A stretch of DNA of 64,000 bases from Chloroflexi bacterium HGW-Chloroflexi-2. Its GTDB lineage: Bacteria > Chloroflexota > Anaerolineae > Anaerolineales > Anaerolineaceae. Position numbers and translations under genes: made by a program. Below, one piece after another: positions 46,744 to 57,079 of the stretch (position 1 is the first letter of the stretch; every line of letters starts with the position of its first letter). The stretch is taken from the NCBI GenBank assembly GCA_002840735.1, contig PHBY01000001.1:271218-335217 (forward strand). Direction: 5' to 3'. Under the pieces are notes generated by a model. It saw only the letters and a program-made list of their open reading frames with translations, was not told the origin of the DNA and searched no databases.

Positions 46744-46790
46744 TATTAAAACAACACAGAACCTGATTGCAAAACAACTCAAGTTCTGTG
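46744..46790 (-). terminator. Probable terminator of the ribosomal superoperon
   Basis: Minus strand stem CACAGAAC (46790-46783) with GTTCTGTG (46762-46755), 20-nt loop, then TTGTTTTAAT. 27 nt after the rpsI stop. The long loop lowers confidence. Confidence 0.55.
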
Positions 46791-46816
46791 ATTTTTTGGT
46801 ATGAATATTGAGAGAA

Positions 46817-47209
46817 TTAACGTTTTGTATAAGTAGGTGCTTTACGGGCTCTCTTAAGACCTGGTTTCTTGCGTTCCTTAACACGAGCGTCTCGGGTTAA
46901 TAAACCAGCTTTTCGGAGTGAGGACAAATAGTCTTCGTTCATTTTTACAAATGCGCGTGCCAAACCCAATCGTACAGACTCAGTCTGACCACTCACACCA
47001 CCACCACTGACTTTGACAGTTACATCAAAACCAGAATTATCCTGATCTACCGCATTGAAGGGCGACAAAATTGAATCCATATCACCTAAGCGGCCAAAAT
47101 AAACATCCAGCGGTTTTTCATTAATGAGGAACTTACCAGAACCAGAAGTGAGTCGAACACGAGCAGTACTCTGTTTTCTTCGTCCTATACCTTCATAATA
47201 TTGTGCCAT
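46817..47209 (-). CDS. rpsI: 30S ribosomal protein S9
   Basis: 130 residues. GIGRRKQSTARVRL near the start and the basic tail LKRARKAPTYTKR, whose last Lys-Arg reaches the P-site tRNA. Pairs with rplM (13-nt gap), last gene of the run. Confidence 0.97.
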   Translation of the reverse strand: MAQYYEGIGRRKQSTARVRLTSGSGKFLINEKPLDVYFGRLGDMDSILSPFNAVDQDNSGFDVTVKVSGGGVSGQTESVRLGLARAFVKMNEDYLSSLRKAGLLTRDARVKERKKPGLKRARKAPTYTKR

Positions 47210-47222
47210 AAATCAATCTCCT

Positions 47223-47654
47223 TTACGCTACAGCTTCAGGTTTCTGAGCTTCATGAGGATGCTCAGCACCGGAGTAAATTCGCAGGCGTTTGATTAATTT
47301 TCGCCCCTGTTTGGTATGAGGGATCATTCCCCACACAGCTGCGCGAATAACACGATCCGGATAAATTTCCATTTGGCGGCGCATAGTTACGCTCTTCAAA
47401 CCACCCGGGTAATACGAATGGCGGTGATACATTTTTGTATCTAACCGTTTTTGATCAATATCAAGATCTTTTGCATTGATCACAACAACAAAATCGCCCA
47501 TATCAACACCTGGCGTATATGTCGGTTTATGTTTTCCCAACAAATAACTGGCTATTTGCGTGGCCAGGCGTCCGAGCTTCTGATTCTTGGCATCAACCAA
47601 TAGCCAGTTTGATTCGGGTGTGCCTTTTATGACATACGTCTTTTCCACGGTCAT
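47223..47654 (-). CDS. rplM: 50S ribosomal protein L13
   Basis: 143 residues: NWLLVDAKNQKLGRLATQIA, YTPGVDMGDFVVVINA and AVWGMIPHTKQGR. The ATG at 47654 touches its AAAGG, so the GTG two codons later (47648, spacing 5 nt) may be the true start. Third gene after rpoA-rplQ-truA in the order known from many bacteria. Confidence 0.96.
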   Translation of the reverse strand: MTVEKTYVIKGTPESNWLLVDAKNQKLGRLATQIASYLLGKHKPTYTPGVDMGDFVVVINAKDLDIDQKRLDTKMYHRHSYYPGGLKSVTMRRQMEIYPDRVIRAAVWGMIPHTKQGRKLIKRLRIYSGAEHPHEAQKPEAVA

Positions 47655-47686
47655 CCTTTCTCTTATACAAAAAGGTTTTTCCTTTT

Positions 47687-48439
47687 TTATTCATCAAAAT
47701 TTTTATTTTGATATTGAACCTGTACCAATTCCAGCCCATTCGGAATTGCCAATCCTGGCAACTGATCTACCTGATGGTAAATACCTTCACGTAATTGATC
47801 AACTGTCCAAACACCTTGCGCAATCTTTACTTGCAGAAAAACAATTTTTCTTACCATATGGTAAAGAAAAGCATTTGCTTTTACCCGGAAAAGAAAATCC
47901 TCCTGGTAGCTGCTCCAATCCGCTTCATAAATTGTGCGTATCGTATTGCCACCTTTTTTGGGAGGTAATCCGAAAGCCGCAAAATTATGCGTACCAATCA
48001 GTTCCTTTGCTGCAAGTTGCAGATCCTGTAATGATACCGAAGGCCATACTCTCCATGCATATCTATCTCGCAATGGATTTCTGGTAGGTTGGCAGTAAAT
48101 GCGGTAATGATAGCAACGGGAAATTGCTTCAAAACGGGGGTGGAAAACCTCATTTGCCACCTTTACCGCATGTACTGCGACATCCTCTGGTAGATTAGCA
48201 TTCAGTGCATTCTTTAGGGTTTCCTCTGAATGTTTCCATTCAAAGTCAAATGCTATTACCTGACCTGAGGCATGAACTCCAGTATCCGTTCTACCAGCTG
48301 CAGTTATCGATTGACCAACCCATCCAATCACTCTCAGGGCGTTTTCGATCTCAAGCTGCACAGTGCGGGTTTCTCCCTGGCGTTGAAAGCCAAAGAATTC
48401 GGACCCATCGTAGGCTATTTTGACTTGGTAACGTGCCAT
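47687..48439 (-). CDS. truA: tRNA pseudouridine(38-40) synthase TruA
   Basis: 250 residues. Isomerises U38-40 of the anticodon stem. Catalytic Asp in AAGRTDTGVHASGQ; other marks are YHYRIYCQP and FLYHMVRKIV. Lies between rplQ and rplM. Ribosome site GGAAG. Confidence 0.95.
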   Translation of the reverse strand: MARYQVKIAYDGSEFFGFQRQGETRTVQLEIENALRVIGWVGQSITAAGRTDTGVHASGQVIAFDFEWKHSEETLKNALNANLPEDVAVHAVKVANEVFHPRFEAISRCYHYRIYCQPTRNPLRDRYAWRVWPSVSLQDLQLAAKELIGTHNFAAFGLPPKKGGNTIRTIYEADWSSYQEDFLFRVKANAFLYHMVRKIVFLQVKIAQGVWTVDQLREGIYHQVDQLPGLAIPNGLELVQVQYQNKNFDE

Positions 48440-48462
48440 TTCTTCCGGAAATCCCGGAGGAA

Positions 48463-48843
48463 TTATTCTTCCACCAACTCCAATAACACCATTTCAGCGG
48501 CATCTCCCAAACGGGGTCCCAGTTTAAGAACTCGGGTATAGCCACCTTTTCTGTTACTGAAGCGAGGTGCAATATCATCAAATAATTTTGTTACGATTTC
48601 GGGAGCATTCCCGAGACGCGCAGCTACCAAACGGCGAGCATTCACTTTATCAATGTCACTACCTTCGGCGCTATTGCGCGCAACAGTAATTAGACGTTCT
48701 GCTTCTCCACGAATGGAAGCTGCTTTGGCACGAGTAGTTTGAATTCGCTCATGTTCAAAAAGCTGCCGTATCATAGTTCGGCGTAGTCCTTTGCGTTGGT
48801 CAGTTGTACGACCAAGTTTGTAACCTGCTACACGATGACGCAT
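48463..48843 (-). CDS. rplQ: 50S ribosomal protein L17
   Basis: 126 residues, starting RHRVAGYKLGRTTDQRKGLR and containing RAKAASIRGEAERLITVA. Follows rpoA by 6 nt, the universal arrangement. Confidence 0.97.
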   Translation of the reverse strand: MRHRVAGYKLGRTTDQRKGLRRTMIRQLFEHERIQTTRAKAASIRGEAERLITVARNSAEGSDIDKVNARRLVAARLGNAPEIVTKLFDDIAPRFSNRKGGYTRVLKLGPRLGDAAEMVLLELVEE

Positions 48844-48849
48844 AGTTGC

Positions 48850-49827
48850 TTACTCCGTCTCATCTTCTTCTTCATCTTGTTGTAGGAAACCTTTTTCGAT
48901 CATTTTTTGGCGTAACTCATCCAGGCTTTTCTCACCAAAATTACGAATGGACATCACTGCCTCTTCACCTTTTTCCAGCAAGTCAAGTACATCACCAACA
49001 GTGGTTACACCAGTGCGTTTCAATGAATTGAAAACGCGAACTGATAAATCGAGGTTTTCGATCGGTGTTTCAGCAGCTTCACTGGTTAATCGACTTCCAC
49101 CAGTAGGCTCCTGTTCACTACTTACAACAAAAGTTTCTTCCGAAATACCAGAAATGAAGCGTAAATGGTCAATCAGAACTTTAGAAGCTTCACCAAGAGC
49201 TTTTTCAGGTTCTACTGTTCCATCTGTCCAAATTTCCAGTTCCAAACGATCAAAATTAGTGCTTTGACCAACTCGGGCAGACCCCACAATGTAGTTTACA
49301 CGTCGAACCGGGCTGTAAATTGCATCCACAGGTAATTCACCAATTGGTAAACGACCACTTCGATCGGATGCAGGAGAATATCCACGACCACGTTCAACAG
49401 TAAAGTCAATTTCTAACCGAGTTTGATTATCATCAACAGTAAATAAATACAACTCTGGATTCACGACTTCCACTTCAGCCGGTACTTGAATATCTGCTGC
49501 AGTGACCACACCTTCACCGCGAACCTCCAGGTGTAAAATAGCTGAATCAGTATCATGCAGAATTAAGTGTAATTGCTTAATTTGAAGCATCACCTGAATT
49601 ACGTCTTCCCGTACTCCCGGAATGTCGCTAAACTCATGCAGGACATCCGAAATCCGTACGGAAGTGACCGCTGCTCCATCCAGCGAGGAAAGCAGTACTC
49701 GGCGTAATGTATTGCCAAGGGTGACACCGTATCCCCTTTCGAGGGGACTGATGATAAATTTACCGTAATTTCTCGCTTCGGCTTCTCGTTCTACTTTCGG
49801 CGTTACCATACTACTTAAGGCGCACAC
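48850..49827 (-). CDS. rpoA: RNA polymerase alpha subunit
   Basis: 325 residues. N-terminal dimerisation domain with FIISPLERGYGVTLGNTLRR; C-terminal DNA-binding domain with helix-hairpin-helix VFNSLKRTGVTTVGDVLDLL and FGEKSLDELRQKM. The reading frame opens with GTG at 49827, which has a GGGGTGA site; an ATG six codons later (MVTPKVERE) lacks one but gives a more typical N-terminus. Confidence 0.96.
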   Translation of the reverse strand: MCALSSMVTPKVEREAEARNYGKFIISPLERGYGVTLGNTLRRVLLSSLDGAAVTSVRISDVLHEFSDIPGVREDVIQVMLQIKQLHLILHDTDSAILHLEVRGEGVVTAADIQVPAEVEVVNPELYLFTVDDNQTRLEIDFTVERGRGYSPASDRSGRLPIGELPVDAIYSPVRRVNYIVGSARVGQSTNFDRLELEIWTDGTVEPEKALGEASKVLIDHLRFISGISEETFVVSSEQEPTGGSRLTSEAAETPIENLDLSVRVFNSLKRTGVTTVGDVLDLLEKGEEAVMSIRNFGEKSLDELRQKMIEKGFLQQDEEEDETE

Positions 49828-49875
49828 GTTTCACCCCTTCCAGATAACTCAGTGAACTCATTTTATTAATTCTCA

Positions 49876-50514
49876 TTAGCGTGAGTAATACTCAACAATC
49901 AACTGTTCATCAAGGGTGCCATCAATCTCGGCGCGTTCAGGGTAGCGAGTGACTTTGCCACTCATTTTACCTAAATCACGATCGAGCCATAATGATGACG
50001 CTCTTTTTTCAGCTACTTCAGCCATATCCTTGAAGAAATCAAGTTTAGCTGAACCTTCACGCAATGTCACAGCATCCCCAACCTTTAAGATCATGGAAGG
50101 AATGTCAGCTTTAATACCATTGACAGTGAAGTGGCCATGATTGACCAGTTGACGTGCCTGTGCGCGGCTATCAGCCAGACCAAGGCGATATACAACATTA
50201 TCAAGACGTAATTCTAACAATTGAAGTAAATTCAAACCTGTCAAACCACGTTTTCTCGAGGCGTCTGAATAATAACGTCTGAATTGACGTTCCAAAACAC
50301 CATATGTGCGCCGAGCACGCTGTTTTGCACGCAGCTGTCGTGAATAGTCGGAGCCTCTCTCAGAACGAGCTGATTGAGCACGACCATGAACGCCAGGGGC
50401 ATAATTGCGTTTTTCTAAAGCACATTTAGGACTGAAGCAGCGCGCACCTTTTAGGTAGAGCTTTTCTCCTTCGCGCCGACATAATTTACATACCGGACCG
50501 GTATATCTTGCCAT
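49876..50514 (-). CDS. rpsD: 30S ribosomal protein S4, zinc form
   Basis: 212 residues. Keeps the four zinc cysteines (Cys9, 12, 26, 31), then the S4 RNA-binding domain [20 protein letters not shown]. Primary 16S rRNA binder and, in many bacteria, translational regulator of the alpha operon. Confidence 0.97.
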   Translation of the reverse strand: MARYTGPVCKLCRREGEKLYLKGARCFSPKCALEKRNYAPGVHGRAQSARSERGSDYSRQLRAKQRARRTYGVLERQFRRYYSDASRKRGLTGLNLLQLLELRLDNVVYRLGLADSRAQARQLVNHGHFTVNGIKADIPSMILKVGDAVTLREGSAKLDFFKDMAEVAEKRASSLWLDRDLGKMSGKVTRYPERAEIDGTLDEQLIVEYYSR

Positions 50515-50536
50515 AACTACCCTCTCTTAATCTGAT

Positions 50537-50941
50537 TTAGACGCGGCGTTTCTTCGGTGGCCGGCAACCATTATGAGGTACCGGTGTAATATCTGCGATT
50601 GAACGGACTTTAATCCCCATGCCTTGAATGGCACGGATTGCAGATTCACGACCAGGTCCTGGACCTTTGATAATCAGATCCACTTCCTGTACACCCATTT
50701 GTTGTGCGGTTTTAAGTGCTTGTTCAGCAGCCAAACGTGCAGCAAATGGTGTGCTTTTCCGAGAACCTTTAAAACCCGCTGATCCAGAACTCGCCCAACA
50801 AACTGTGTTTCCCTGTAAATCTGATACAGTCACAATTGTGTTGTTGAATGAAGCAAATATATGCACCTCGGCGGTGGATAATTGTCGCTTCACTTTTCGA
50901 GCCGAAGCAGAGCGTCTAGCTGTTCGTACGTTTTGAGCCAT
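50537..50941 (-). CDS. rpsK: 30S ribosomal protein S11
   Basis: 134 residues: [40 protein letters not shown] and the end [13 protein letters not shown]. Separated from rpsM by 119 nt, the widest gap in the alpha cluster. Confidence 0.97.
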   Translation of the reverse strand: MAQNVRTARRSASARKVKRQLSTAEVHIFASFNNTIVTVSDLQGNTVCWASSGSAGFKGSRKSTPFAARLAAEQALKTAQQMGVQEVDLIIKGPGPGRESAIRAIQGMGIKVRSIADITPVPHNGCRPPKKRRV

Positions 50942-51060
50942 TTTTCCTCACTAACCTCTTAATTTAGTTCTCAACATCATAACCTGTTTGTTCGTTAATT
51001 GGGTTGCCGCGGTATGTAAGAGGGGTGTTATACCATTCCCAATCAATTATCCAATCAGGA
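50942..51060 (-). other. 119-nt spacer between rpsM and rpsK
   Basis: Unusually long for this operon. Contains GGTAT and ATACC separated by 13 nt (about 51021-51034), a short potential hairpin, but no promoter-like pair. It could be an mRNA control site. Confidence 0.3.
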
Positions 51061-51450
51061 TTATTTCTTCGTTGCGCCTCTTCGTCGACCACGACCCGCT
51101 ACTGTACGTTTTGGACCCTTACGGGTACGAGCGTTGGTACGAGTTCGTTGACCACGCACTGGCAGACTGCGTCTGTGGCGTAAACCACGATAGCAGCCAA
51201 TTTCAACTAACCGTTTAATGTTCATCTGTACGGCACGTCTCAAATCACCTTCGACAACAAAATTCTTAGCAATGTATTCACGGAGTAAGTTTGCATCGTC
51301 TTCTGTGAGATCACGTACACGTGTATCCGGGTTTACCCTAGTCAGTGCTAAAATTTCTTTTGCACGGGTAGGTCCAACACCATAAATATAGGTTAAGGCA
51401 ACTTCAATGCGCTTATTGCGCGGTAAATCTACACCTTCAATTCTCGCCAT
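51061..51450 (-). CDS. rpsM: 30S ribosomal protein S13
   Basis: 129 residues: [40 protein letters not shown] then [20 protein letters not shown]. Contacts the A- and P-site tRNAs through its basic tail. 8 nt after rpmJ. Confidence 0.97.
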   Translation of the reverse strand: MARIEGVDLPRNKRIEVALTYIYGVGPTRAKEILALTRVNPDTRVRDLTEDDANLLREYIAKNFVVEGDLRRAVQMNIKRLVEIGCYRGLRHRRSLPVRGQRTRTNARTRKGPKRTVAGRGRRRGATKK

Positions 51451-51458
51451 AAGTCCTC

Positions 51459-51572
51459 TTAGCCCTGTCGCTGTTTATGCTTTGGGTTTTCGCAGATCAC
51501 AATCAATCTGCCATGTCTTTTTACAATTTTGCACTTTGTGCATCTTTTTTTAATCGATGGTGATACTTTCAT
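51459..51572 (-). CDS. rpmJ: 50S ribosomal protein L36, zinc form
   Basis: 37 residues, starting [20 protein letters not shown]. Zinc ligands Cys11, Cys14, Cys27 and His32 are all present. It lies directly between map and rpsM; infA, normally just upstream, is absent (only 55 nt to map). Ribosome site GAGGAG. Confidence 0.95.
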   Translation of the reverse strand: MKVSPSIKKRCTKCKIVKRHGRLIVICENPKHKQRQG

Positions 51573-51627
51573 CACAACTCCTCAATAACTCGCTAATTTA
51601 CAGCCAAAGCCGCAATTATACCTTTAC

Positions 51628-52431
51628 TTACAATTTTCGTCCAGGCTTGCTTCCGTCCTCAAGCAGAGTCAAAATGACAGGTCCGTCTTCTGTAATTGCT
51701 ACGGTATGTTCATAATGAGCTGTCAAAGAACGATCAGCCGAGATTACTGTCCATTGATCCTTCAAAACACGGGTTGCAGGGGTACCAACCAGCACCATGG
51801 GTTCTAAGGCTATGGTCATTCCAGGACGAAGTAGAATTCCTCTTCCAGGTACTCCATAATTTGGAACCTGTGGACCTTCATGCATATCTCTACCAACACC
51901 ATGTCCTGTGTACTCTCTGGTTACAAAGAAACCTTTATCTTCAACAAAATTTTGAATTGCTGAAGATACATCTCCAATCCGATTTCCAGGTGCCATTAGT
52001 TTGATGCCAACGTACAACGATTCTTCTGTTACCGTCAAGAGCTTGCGTGTGAGTTCGGAAACTTCACCGATCGGTACCGTGATGGCTGAATCTGCTACAA
52101 ATCCTTCATACACAGTTCCACAATCGACTGAAACAATATCGCCCTCTTTCAATACTCTTTTTCCTGGGATACCATGCACCAACTCTTCATTCACACTGAT
52201 TGTTGTGCTGGCTGGGTATGGATATGCACCAGGGTAATGAAAAAATGGTGAATAAACGCCATGTTTTTTAAGTACGGCATCAGCAGCTGCATTTAATTCT
52301 GCCGTTGTAATACCAGGTTGAGCCAAATCCGCAACAACTTGTAATGCTTCAGCATTGATTTTTCCCGCTGTTCGCATTATTTCCAGTTCTCTTTTAGATT
52401 TAATCGTAATCTGACGTTCCCATGACATCAT
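51628..52431 (-). CDS. map: Methionine aminopeptidase, type I
   Basis: 267 residues. Removes the initiator methionine. Metal ligands visible in VSVDCGTVYEGFVADSAIT (two Asp), YTGHGVGRDMHEGPQVPNYG (His) and MTIALEPMVLVG (Glu) with the final Glu in HTVAITEDGP. Starts inside the adk stop codon (TGATG). Confidence 0.96.
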   Translation of the reverse strand: MMSWERQITIKSKRELEIMRTAGKINAEALQVVADLAQPGITTAELNAAADAVLKKHGVYSPFFHYPGAYPYPASTTISVNEELVHGIPGKRVLKEGDIVSVDCGTVYEGFVADSAITVPIGEVSELTRKLLTVTEESLYVGIKLMAPGNRIGDVSSAIQNFVEDKGFFVTREYTGHGVGRDMHEGPQVPNYGVPGRGILLRPGMTIALEPMVLVGTPATRVLKDQWTVISADRSLTAHYEHTVAITEDGPVILTLLEDGSKPGRKL

Positions 52432-53090
52432 CAGGAATTTCTCCTTTGAATTGAATCAAGTAACTGGGTGGAGACATTCTCAATTGCCTGGGTACCATCA
52501 ATTTCTAACAGCAGATTATTCCGTTGATAGTACTCAATCAATGGAGATGTCTGTTCCCAATAAACATCAATTCTTTTCTTCACAGTTTCAACTTTGTCGT
52601 CTGCACGTTGATAAAGTTCGCTTTGGTCTTTATCACAGATTCCGGGTTTGATAGGGGGATTAAATTTTTCATGATAGACAAATCCACAGGTAGGGCATGA
52701 CCATCGTCCACTTAATCTCTCTATCAAAACCTCAGCTGGAACATTTATGTAAGGTACACAATCAATTTTTTGATTTGTCTGACTCAACATTTCGTCGAGT
52801 GCTTTCGCTTGCGTAGGTGTCCTGGGAAATCCATCCAACAACGCTCCATTATTGCAGTCCGAACGACTTAAGCGGTCTTGAATCATCGCAATTGTCACAT
52901 CATCAGGGACAAGTGCACCTCGATCCATATAGGTCTGTGCTAATTTTCCGAGTTCAGTTTGCTTTTTCAAATTCTCACGAAAAATATCACCAGATGAAAT
53001 ATGGGCTAGATCCAATGTCTTGGATATGATCTGTGCTTGGGTTCCTTTTCCAGCTCCAGGAGGTCCGAGTAATACAATAAACTTTGCCAT
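52431..53090 (-). CDS. adk: Adenylate kinase, zinc-type LID
   Basis: 219 residues. Catalyses ATP + AMP to 2 ADP. P-loop GPPGAGKGTQ (9-18), NMP-binding SSGDIFRENL, and a long LID with CPTC and CDKD, the Cys-Cys-Cys-Asp zinc set. Between secY and map as usual. Confidence 0.97.
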   Translation of the reverse strand: MAKFIVLLGPPGAGKGTQAQIISKTLDLAHISSGDIFRENLKKQTELGKLAQTYMDRGALVPDDVTIAMIQDRLSRSDCNNGALLDGFPRTPTQAKALDEMLSQTNQKIDCVPYINVPAEVLIERLSGRWSCPTCGFVYHEKFNPPIKPGICDKDQSELYQRADDKVETVKKRIDVYWEQTSPLIEYYQRNNLLLEIDGTQAIENVSTQLLDSIQRRNS

Positions 53091-53106
53091 TCGATTGATT
53101 CCTTAA

Positions 53107-54462
53107 CTAACCTTTAATCAAACTTTCTTCATAGCCATGTAGCTTCAATTCAGTCTCAATAATGTTGAAGGTATCACGTACTACACCAACAACGATCAGC
53201 AAACCCGCAGAGTTGATGAGGAATAAACTTGAGCCACTAATGCTTTGTGGCAAAAGAAGGCTGACAATATATGGTAATACCGCAACCAGACCGAGGAATA
53301 AAGCACCTGGGAATGTGATTCGACGCTGTACTTTTGTAAGGTATTTCTGAGTTGGTGCTCCTCTTAAAACGCCTGGAATTTGAGCACCCTGGCGTTTCAA
53401 ATTGTCACCATAGTTTTGTTGTGCAAAAAGCACATCGGTATAGAAGAAAGTAAACAGAACTACCATCAGGAAAAACATAATTGTGTAAGCAATACTCTGT
53501 CCATTGAACAGGTTGTAAACCCCGGTTGAAAAATTTGCTAACCAGGTGGTATTGCTATTCATAAAATACGAAGCCAAAATTGCCGGGAATGTAATAATTG
53601 ATTGCGCAAAAATCAACGGGATCATACCAGCCATATTCACCATTAATGGTAAGGTACTGCGAACTGGCATTGACATGCGGCTTCCAATACGTCTTCCAGG
53701 GAAAAGTACCGGTACATGCCGGCGGCCTTGTTGCACAAACACAATTGCGAAAATGGTTAATACAAGAATAACAATTGTCATCAGGAATAACCACCAACCA
53801 TTTGTTTGATCAGCAAACAAGCTCACCAAATTGCTTGGAATTTGAGCAACAATACCCGCAAAGATGATTAATGATAGACCCTGCTTCGGGATACCATACT
53901 CCGAAATTAATTGTCCCAGCCAAATACCAAACATAGTACCGGCCATCATACTCAGTAAAATGGTTAAAGTTGGAATTAAATTTCCTTCTGCAAAACCAAA
54001 CTGAAATGTGAGAACCGATTGACCACCCAATTGTTGGGCCATTGAATTGAAGATATTAATCTGACCAACAGCGGAGAGCAAAGCCATGGGCACTGTCAGA
54101 ATAACTGTCCAGCGTTCCATCCACTTTTGACCTTCACGTGGGTTTTCTTTCATCTTCGCTTCCAGGGCCGGGATAATCGGAACTAATAATTGGAGAATAA
54201 TTTGTGCTGTAATGTAAGGATAAACACCCATTGCCAGAATGGAAAAATTGGAAATTGTTCCACCGGAAAGCAGGTTAAGCAATCCTAATAGATTGCCTGT
54301 TGCTCCACCCTGGCTTACTAAGCCTGCGATTACCTCACGGTTAATCCCAGGAACCGGTACGTTGGCTGCCAACCGGTAAATTACCAGTAACAGCAATGTC
54401 ATCAGTAATTTCTTACGAATATCCTCAGATTTGAATAAATAGCGCCAAGCGGACCGTTTCAT
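53107..54462 (-). CDS. secY: Preprotein translocase subunit SecY
   Basis: 451 residues, ten transmembrane helices; pore of the Sec translocon. First helix LLMTLLLLVIYRLAANVPVP, plug region around GLLNLLSGGTISNFSILAMG, cytoplasmic loop with FVQQGRRHVPVLFPGRRIGS, end HGYEESLIKG. Confidence 0.97.
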   Translation of the reverse strand: MKRSAWRYLFKSEDIRKKLLMTLLLLVIYRLAANVPVPGINREVIAGLVSQGGATGNLLGLLNLLSGGTISNFSILAMGVYPYITAQIILQLLVPIIPALEAKMKENPREGQKWMERWTVILTVPMALLSAVGQINIFNSMAQQLGGQSVLTFQFGFAEGNLIPTLTILLSMMAGTMFGIWLGQLISEYGIPKQGLSLIIFAGIVAQIPSNLVSLFADQTNGWWLFLMTIVILVLTIFAIVFVQQGRRHVPVLFPGRRIGSRMSMPVRSTLPLMVNMAGMIPLIFAQSIITFPAILASYFMNSNTTWLANFSTGVYNLFNGQSIAYTIMFFLMVVLFTFFYTDVLFAQQNYGDNLKRQGAQIPGVLRGAPTQKYLTKVQRRITFPGALFLGLVAVLPYIVSLLLPQSISGSSLFLINSAGLLIVVGVVRDTFNIIETELKLHGYEESLIKG

Positions 54463-54488
54463 TTGTTGGTCTCCTTTAGTGATTGCTC

Positions 54489-54941
54489 TCAGGCAATCAA
54501 TTCCACTTTTCCACCAACCGCTTCAATTTTTTCTTGAGCGGTTTTTGTTATCCGTTGAACCTTCACAGTCAAAGGAACTGAAATTTCACCACGACCTAAT
54601 ATCACGACTGGATTGCTGTTTTTGTGCAACATATTCAATTCAGCTAATTTTTGAGGTGTGACTTCAGAATTGGCTTCAAATTTTGCCAGTTGACTGAGAT
54701 TAATTTCATTGTATTCAACACGATTTGGTGGGGTGAAACCTTCACCACGCATGAACGGAAGACGGCGGTAGAAAGGCAGGTTACCACCCTGTCGGTACAG
54801 GTTACCACCTACACCAGAACGAGAGTTCTGACCTTTAGTTCCTTTACCGGCTGTCTTACCCTGACCCGCAGAGATACCACGCCCAACTCTCTTGCGAGAT
54901 TTTCGCGATCCTTCATTGGGGATAAGATCATTCAGTTTCAT
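54489..54941 (-). CDS. rplO: 50S ribosomal protein L15
   Basis: 150 residues. N-terminal glycine-rich [20 protein letters not shown] and later [20 protein letters not shown]. Overlaps rpmD by 4 nt. Confidence 0.97.
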   Translation of the reverse strand: MKLNDLIPNEGSRKSRKRVGRGISAGQGKTAGKGTKGQNSRSGVGGNLYRQGGNLPFYRRLPFMRGEGFTPPNRVEYNEINLSQLAKFEANSEVTPQKLAELNMLHKNSNPVVILGRGEISVPLTVKVQRITKTAQEKIEAVGGKVELIA

Positions 54942-55153
54942 TCTTCCACCTGCTCTTCAATTTTTACAAGATGATTCACTTTTGACAACATACCACGAAT
55001 GGTTGGGTTATCTTCCTGAACCACCGATTGATTCATTTTTCTTAAGCCTAATGCACGAACAGTTGCTTTATGGCGCTCGGAATAGCCGATAGCACTTTTC
55101 ACCAACGTAATTCGCAACATCTTTTTCTTTTCTTCAGCTTTTTTCCTAGGCAT
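54938..55153 (-). CDS. rpmD: 50S ribosomal protein L30, extended
   Basis: 71 residues, about ten more than usual: a lysine-rich start [11 protein letters not shown] precedes the normal [20 protein letters not shown] core. The ATG at 55153 has a strong GGAGG inside the end of rpsE (8-nt overlap), so the extension appears real. Confidence 0.93.
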   Translation of the reverse strand: MPRKKAEEKKKMLRITLVKSAIGYSERHKATVRALGLRKMNQSVVQEDNPTIRGMLSKVNHLVKIEEQVEE

Positions 55154-55676
55154 TCTTCCTCCGATCCCAGAAAGGCAACATTTCTTTCACGGATTTTCCG
55201 CGACGAGTTGCTTCCTCTTCTGGTGATTTTAATTGATCCAGAGCGTCGAATGTAGCCTTTACAACATTGAGAACATTAGCACTTCCAAGTGACTTGGTTA
55301 AAATGTCTCGAATTCCAGCAGCTTCTAACACAGCGCGAACACCACCTGCGGCGATAACACCAGTTCCACGTGAAGCGGGTTTCAACATTACTTTAGCACC
55401 AGCTACTTTACCATTAACGATGTGCGGGATAGTTGTGCTGTAAACTGCAACGGTTCTCATGTTTTTATGAGCACGTTCAGTTGCTTTTCGCATGGCGTCA
55501 GGTACAGCATTCGCTTTACCTACACCGAGACCAACACGACCATTATTGTCACCAGCAACAACCGCGACACGGAATTGGAATCGACGACCACCTTTTACAA
55601 CTTTGGCCACACGGGCGATTTCAATTACGCGTTCATCATACTGTTGTTCCATACTAAGAAATTCTTTCTTTTCCAT
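55146..55676 (-). CDS. rpsE: 30S ribosomal protein S5
   Basis: 176 residues: [40 protein letters not shown] and [21 protein letters not shown] role in decoding fidelity. Confidence 0.97.
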   Translation of the reverse strand: MEKKEFLSMEQQYDERVIEIARVAKVVKGGRRFQFRVAVVAGDNNGRVGLGVGKANAVPDAMRKATERAHKNMRTVAVYSTTIPHIVNGKVAGAKVMLKPASRGTGVIAAGGVRAVLEAAGIRDILTKSLGSANVLNVVKATFDALDQLKSPEEEATRRGKSVKEMLPFWDRRKNA

Positions 55677-55696
55677 ATGTCAGGCCCTTTCTTTTC

Positions 55697-56062
55697 CTAA
55701 AACTCCAAGCCAGCCTCGCGGGCTGCCTCTGCGAGGGCCTTGACTCGGCCGATGTAGCGAAAACCACCGCGATCGAAAACGACTTTAGTGATTCCTTTTT
55801 CTTTCGCACGTTCTGCCACCAGCTTACCAACCAGGCGAGATTTTTCAGTCTTGGTTTTACCATCAACCTGATCACGCAATGCATGATCAATACTTGAAGC
55901 AGCGGCCATTGTATGACCTGCAATATCATCAATCACCTGGGCGTAAATTTCTTCACTGCTGCGAAAAACTGCCAAACGAGGGCGTTCTGCATTACCACTG
56001 ATATATTTACGCACACGTGCATGTCTTCGCAAACGTTGTTCTTTACGACTCAGCTTTGCCAT
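55697..56062 (-). CDS. rplR: 50S ribosomal protein L18
   Basis: 121 residues; 5S rRNA binder. [20 protein letters not shown] and [20 protein letters not shown]. Confidence 0.97.
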   Translation of the reverse strand: MAKLSRKEQRLRRHARVRKYISGNAERPRLAVFRSSEEIYAQVIDDIAGHTMAAASSIDHALRDQVDGKTKTEKSRLVGKLVAERAKEKGITKVVFDRGGFRYIGRVKALAEAAREAGLEF

Positions 56063-56077
56063 TTACGTTCACCTATT

Positions 56078-56620
56078 CTATTTCTTTCCAGATTTACCAG
56101 CTTTACGGCGAATCCGCTCACCCTGATAGAATAAACCTTTACCTTTGTAAGGCTCTACTGGGCGAATCTTGCGAATATTTGCCGCAACCTGACCGACCTG
56201 CTGTTTGTCAAATCCCATCACTTTGATCAAGCCTGCGCGAGTATCAACCTCAAAGCTAATACCTGTTGGTGGCTCTACTTCTTTTGGATGTGAATATCCA
56301 ACATACAGCATCAGGTTCTTACCATTCAATTCGGCGCGGTAACCAACACCTTGAACCTGTAAGACAACGGTGAAGCCTGTGCTTACACCTGTTACCATGT
56401 TTTGAATTAATGCCCGGGTCGTTCCATGCAAAGATCGATATGGAGCTTCTTCAGCCAATCGGGAAACAATAATGTCATCACCTTCACGTTCAATCTTGAC
56501 TTCCGGATTGAATTGATATTCCAATTCACCCTTGGGACCTTTGACATGAACGTGCAAGCCATTAATTTTGACTTCCACACCAGCCGGAACGGTTACCGGT
56601 AAACGTCCTATACGCGACAC
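56078..56620 (-). CDS. rplF: 50S ribosomal protein L6
   Basis: 180 residues: MSRIGRLPVTVPAGVEVKIN, RALIQNMVTGVSTGFTVVLQ and IRKIRPVEPYKGKGLFYQGE. Confidence 0.97.
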   Translation of the reverse strand: MSRIGRLPVTVPAGVEVKINGLHVHVKGPKGELEYQFNPEVKIEREGDDIIVSRLAEEAPYRSLHGTTRALIQNMVTGVSTGFTVVLQVQGVGYRAELNGKNLMLYVGYSHPKEVEPPTGISFEVDTRAGLIKVMGFDKQQVGQVAANIRKIRPVEPYKGKGLFYQGERIRRKAGKSGKK

Positions 56621-56644
56621 GTCCTACCTCCTTGACATTCAGGG

Positions 56645-57058
56645 TTACCAGACTTTACAGAGGATTTCGCCACCAACGTTCAGTTGACGTGCGCGTTGCC
56701 CTGTCATCACACCTTTCGGCGTGGAAAGAATGGAAATACCCATCCCTGAGAGTACCCAAGGAATGTCTTGTTTCTTTGTATAGTATCGGCGTCCAGGGCG
56801 GCTAACTCGCTCAATCCCTGAGATCACCGGTCGTCTGAAACGACGTTCACCAACATATTTCAATTTGACTCTCAATGTAGCCAAATAGGGCTTTTCACCT
56901 TCAACCACTTCGTAGTCCTCAATGTAGCCCTCTTCCTTCAGGATTCTTGCGATTTCAACTTTCACTTTTGAATTTGGCATCGCAACTGCTGCCTGTTGGA
57001 TCATCAAACCATTGCGAATACGTGTCAGCATATCGGCAATTGGATCGTTAACACTCAT
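56645..57058 (-). CDS. rpsH: 30S ribosomal protein S8
   Basis: 137 residues: [20 protein letters not shown] and the C-terminal [20 protein letters not shown]. In E. coli S8 is the spc-operon translational repressor. Confidence 0.97.
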   Translation of the reverse strand: MSVNDPIADMLTRIRNGLMIQQAAVAMPNSKVKVEIARILKEEGYIEDYEVVEGEKPYLATLRVKLKYVGERRFRRPVISGIERVSRPGRRYYTKKQDIPWVLSGMGISILSTPKGVMTGQRARQLNVGGEILCKVW

Positions 57059-57079
57059 GCTAATACCTCCACTTGAGAA

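Noticed and set aside
47587..48087. 166-codon plus-strand frame
   Set aside because: Antisense to rplM and truA, both of which are complete and typical.
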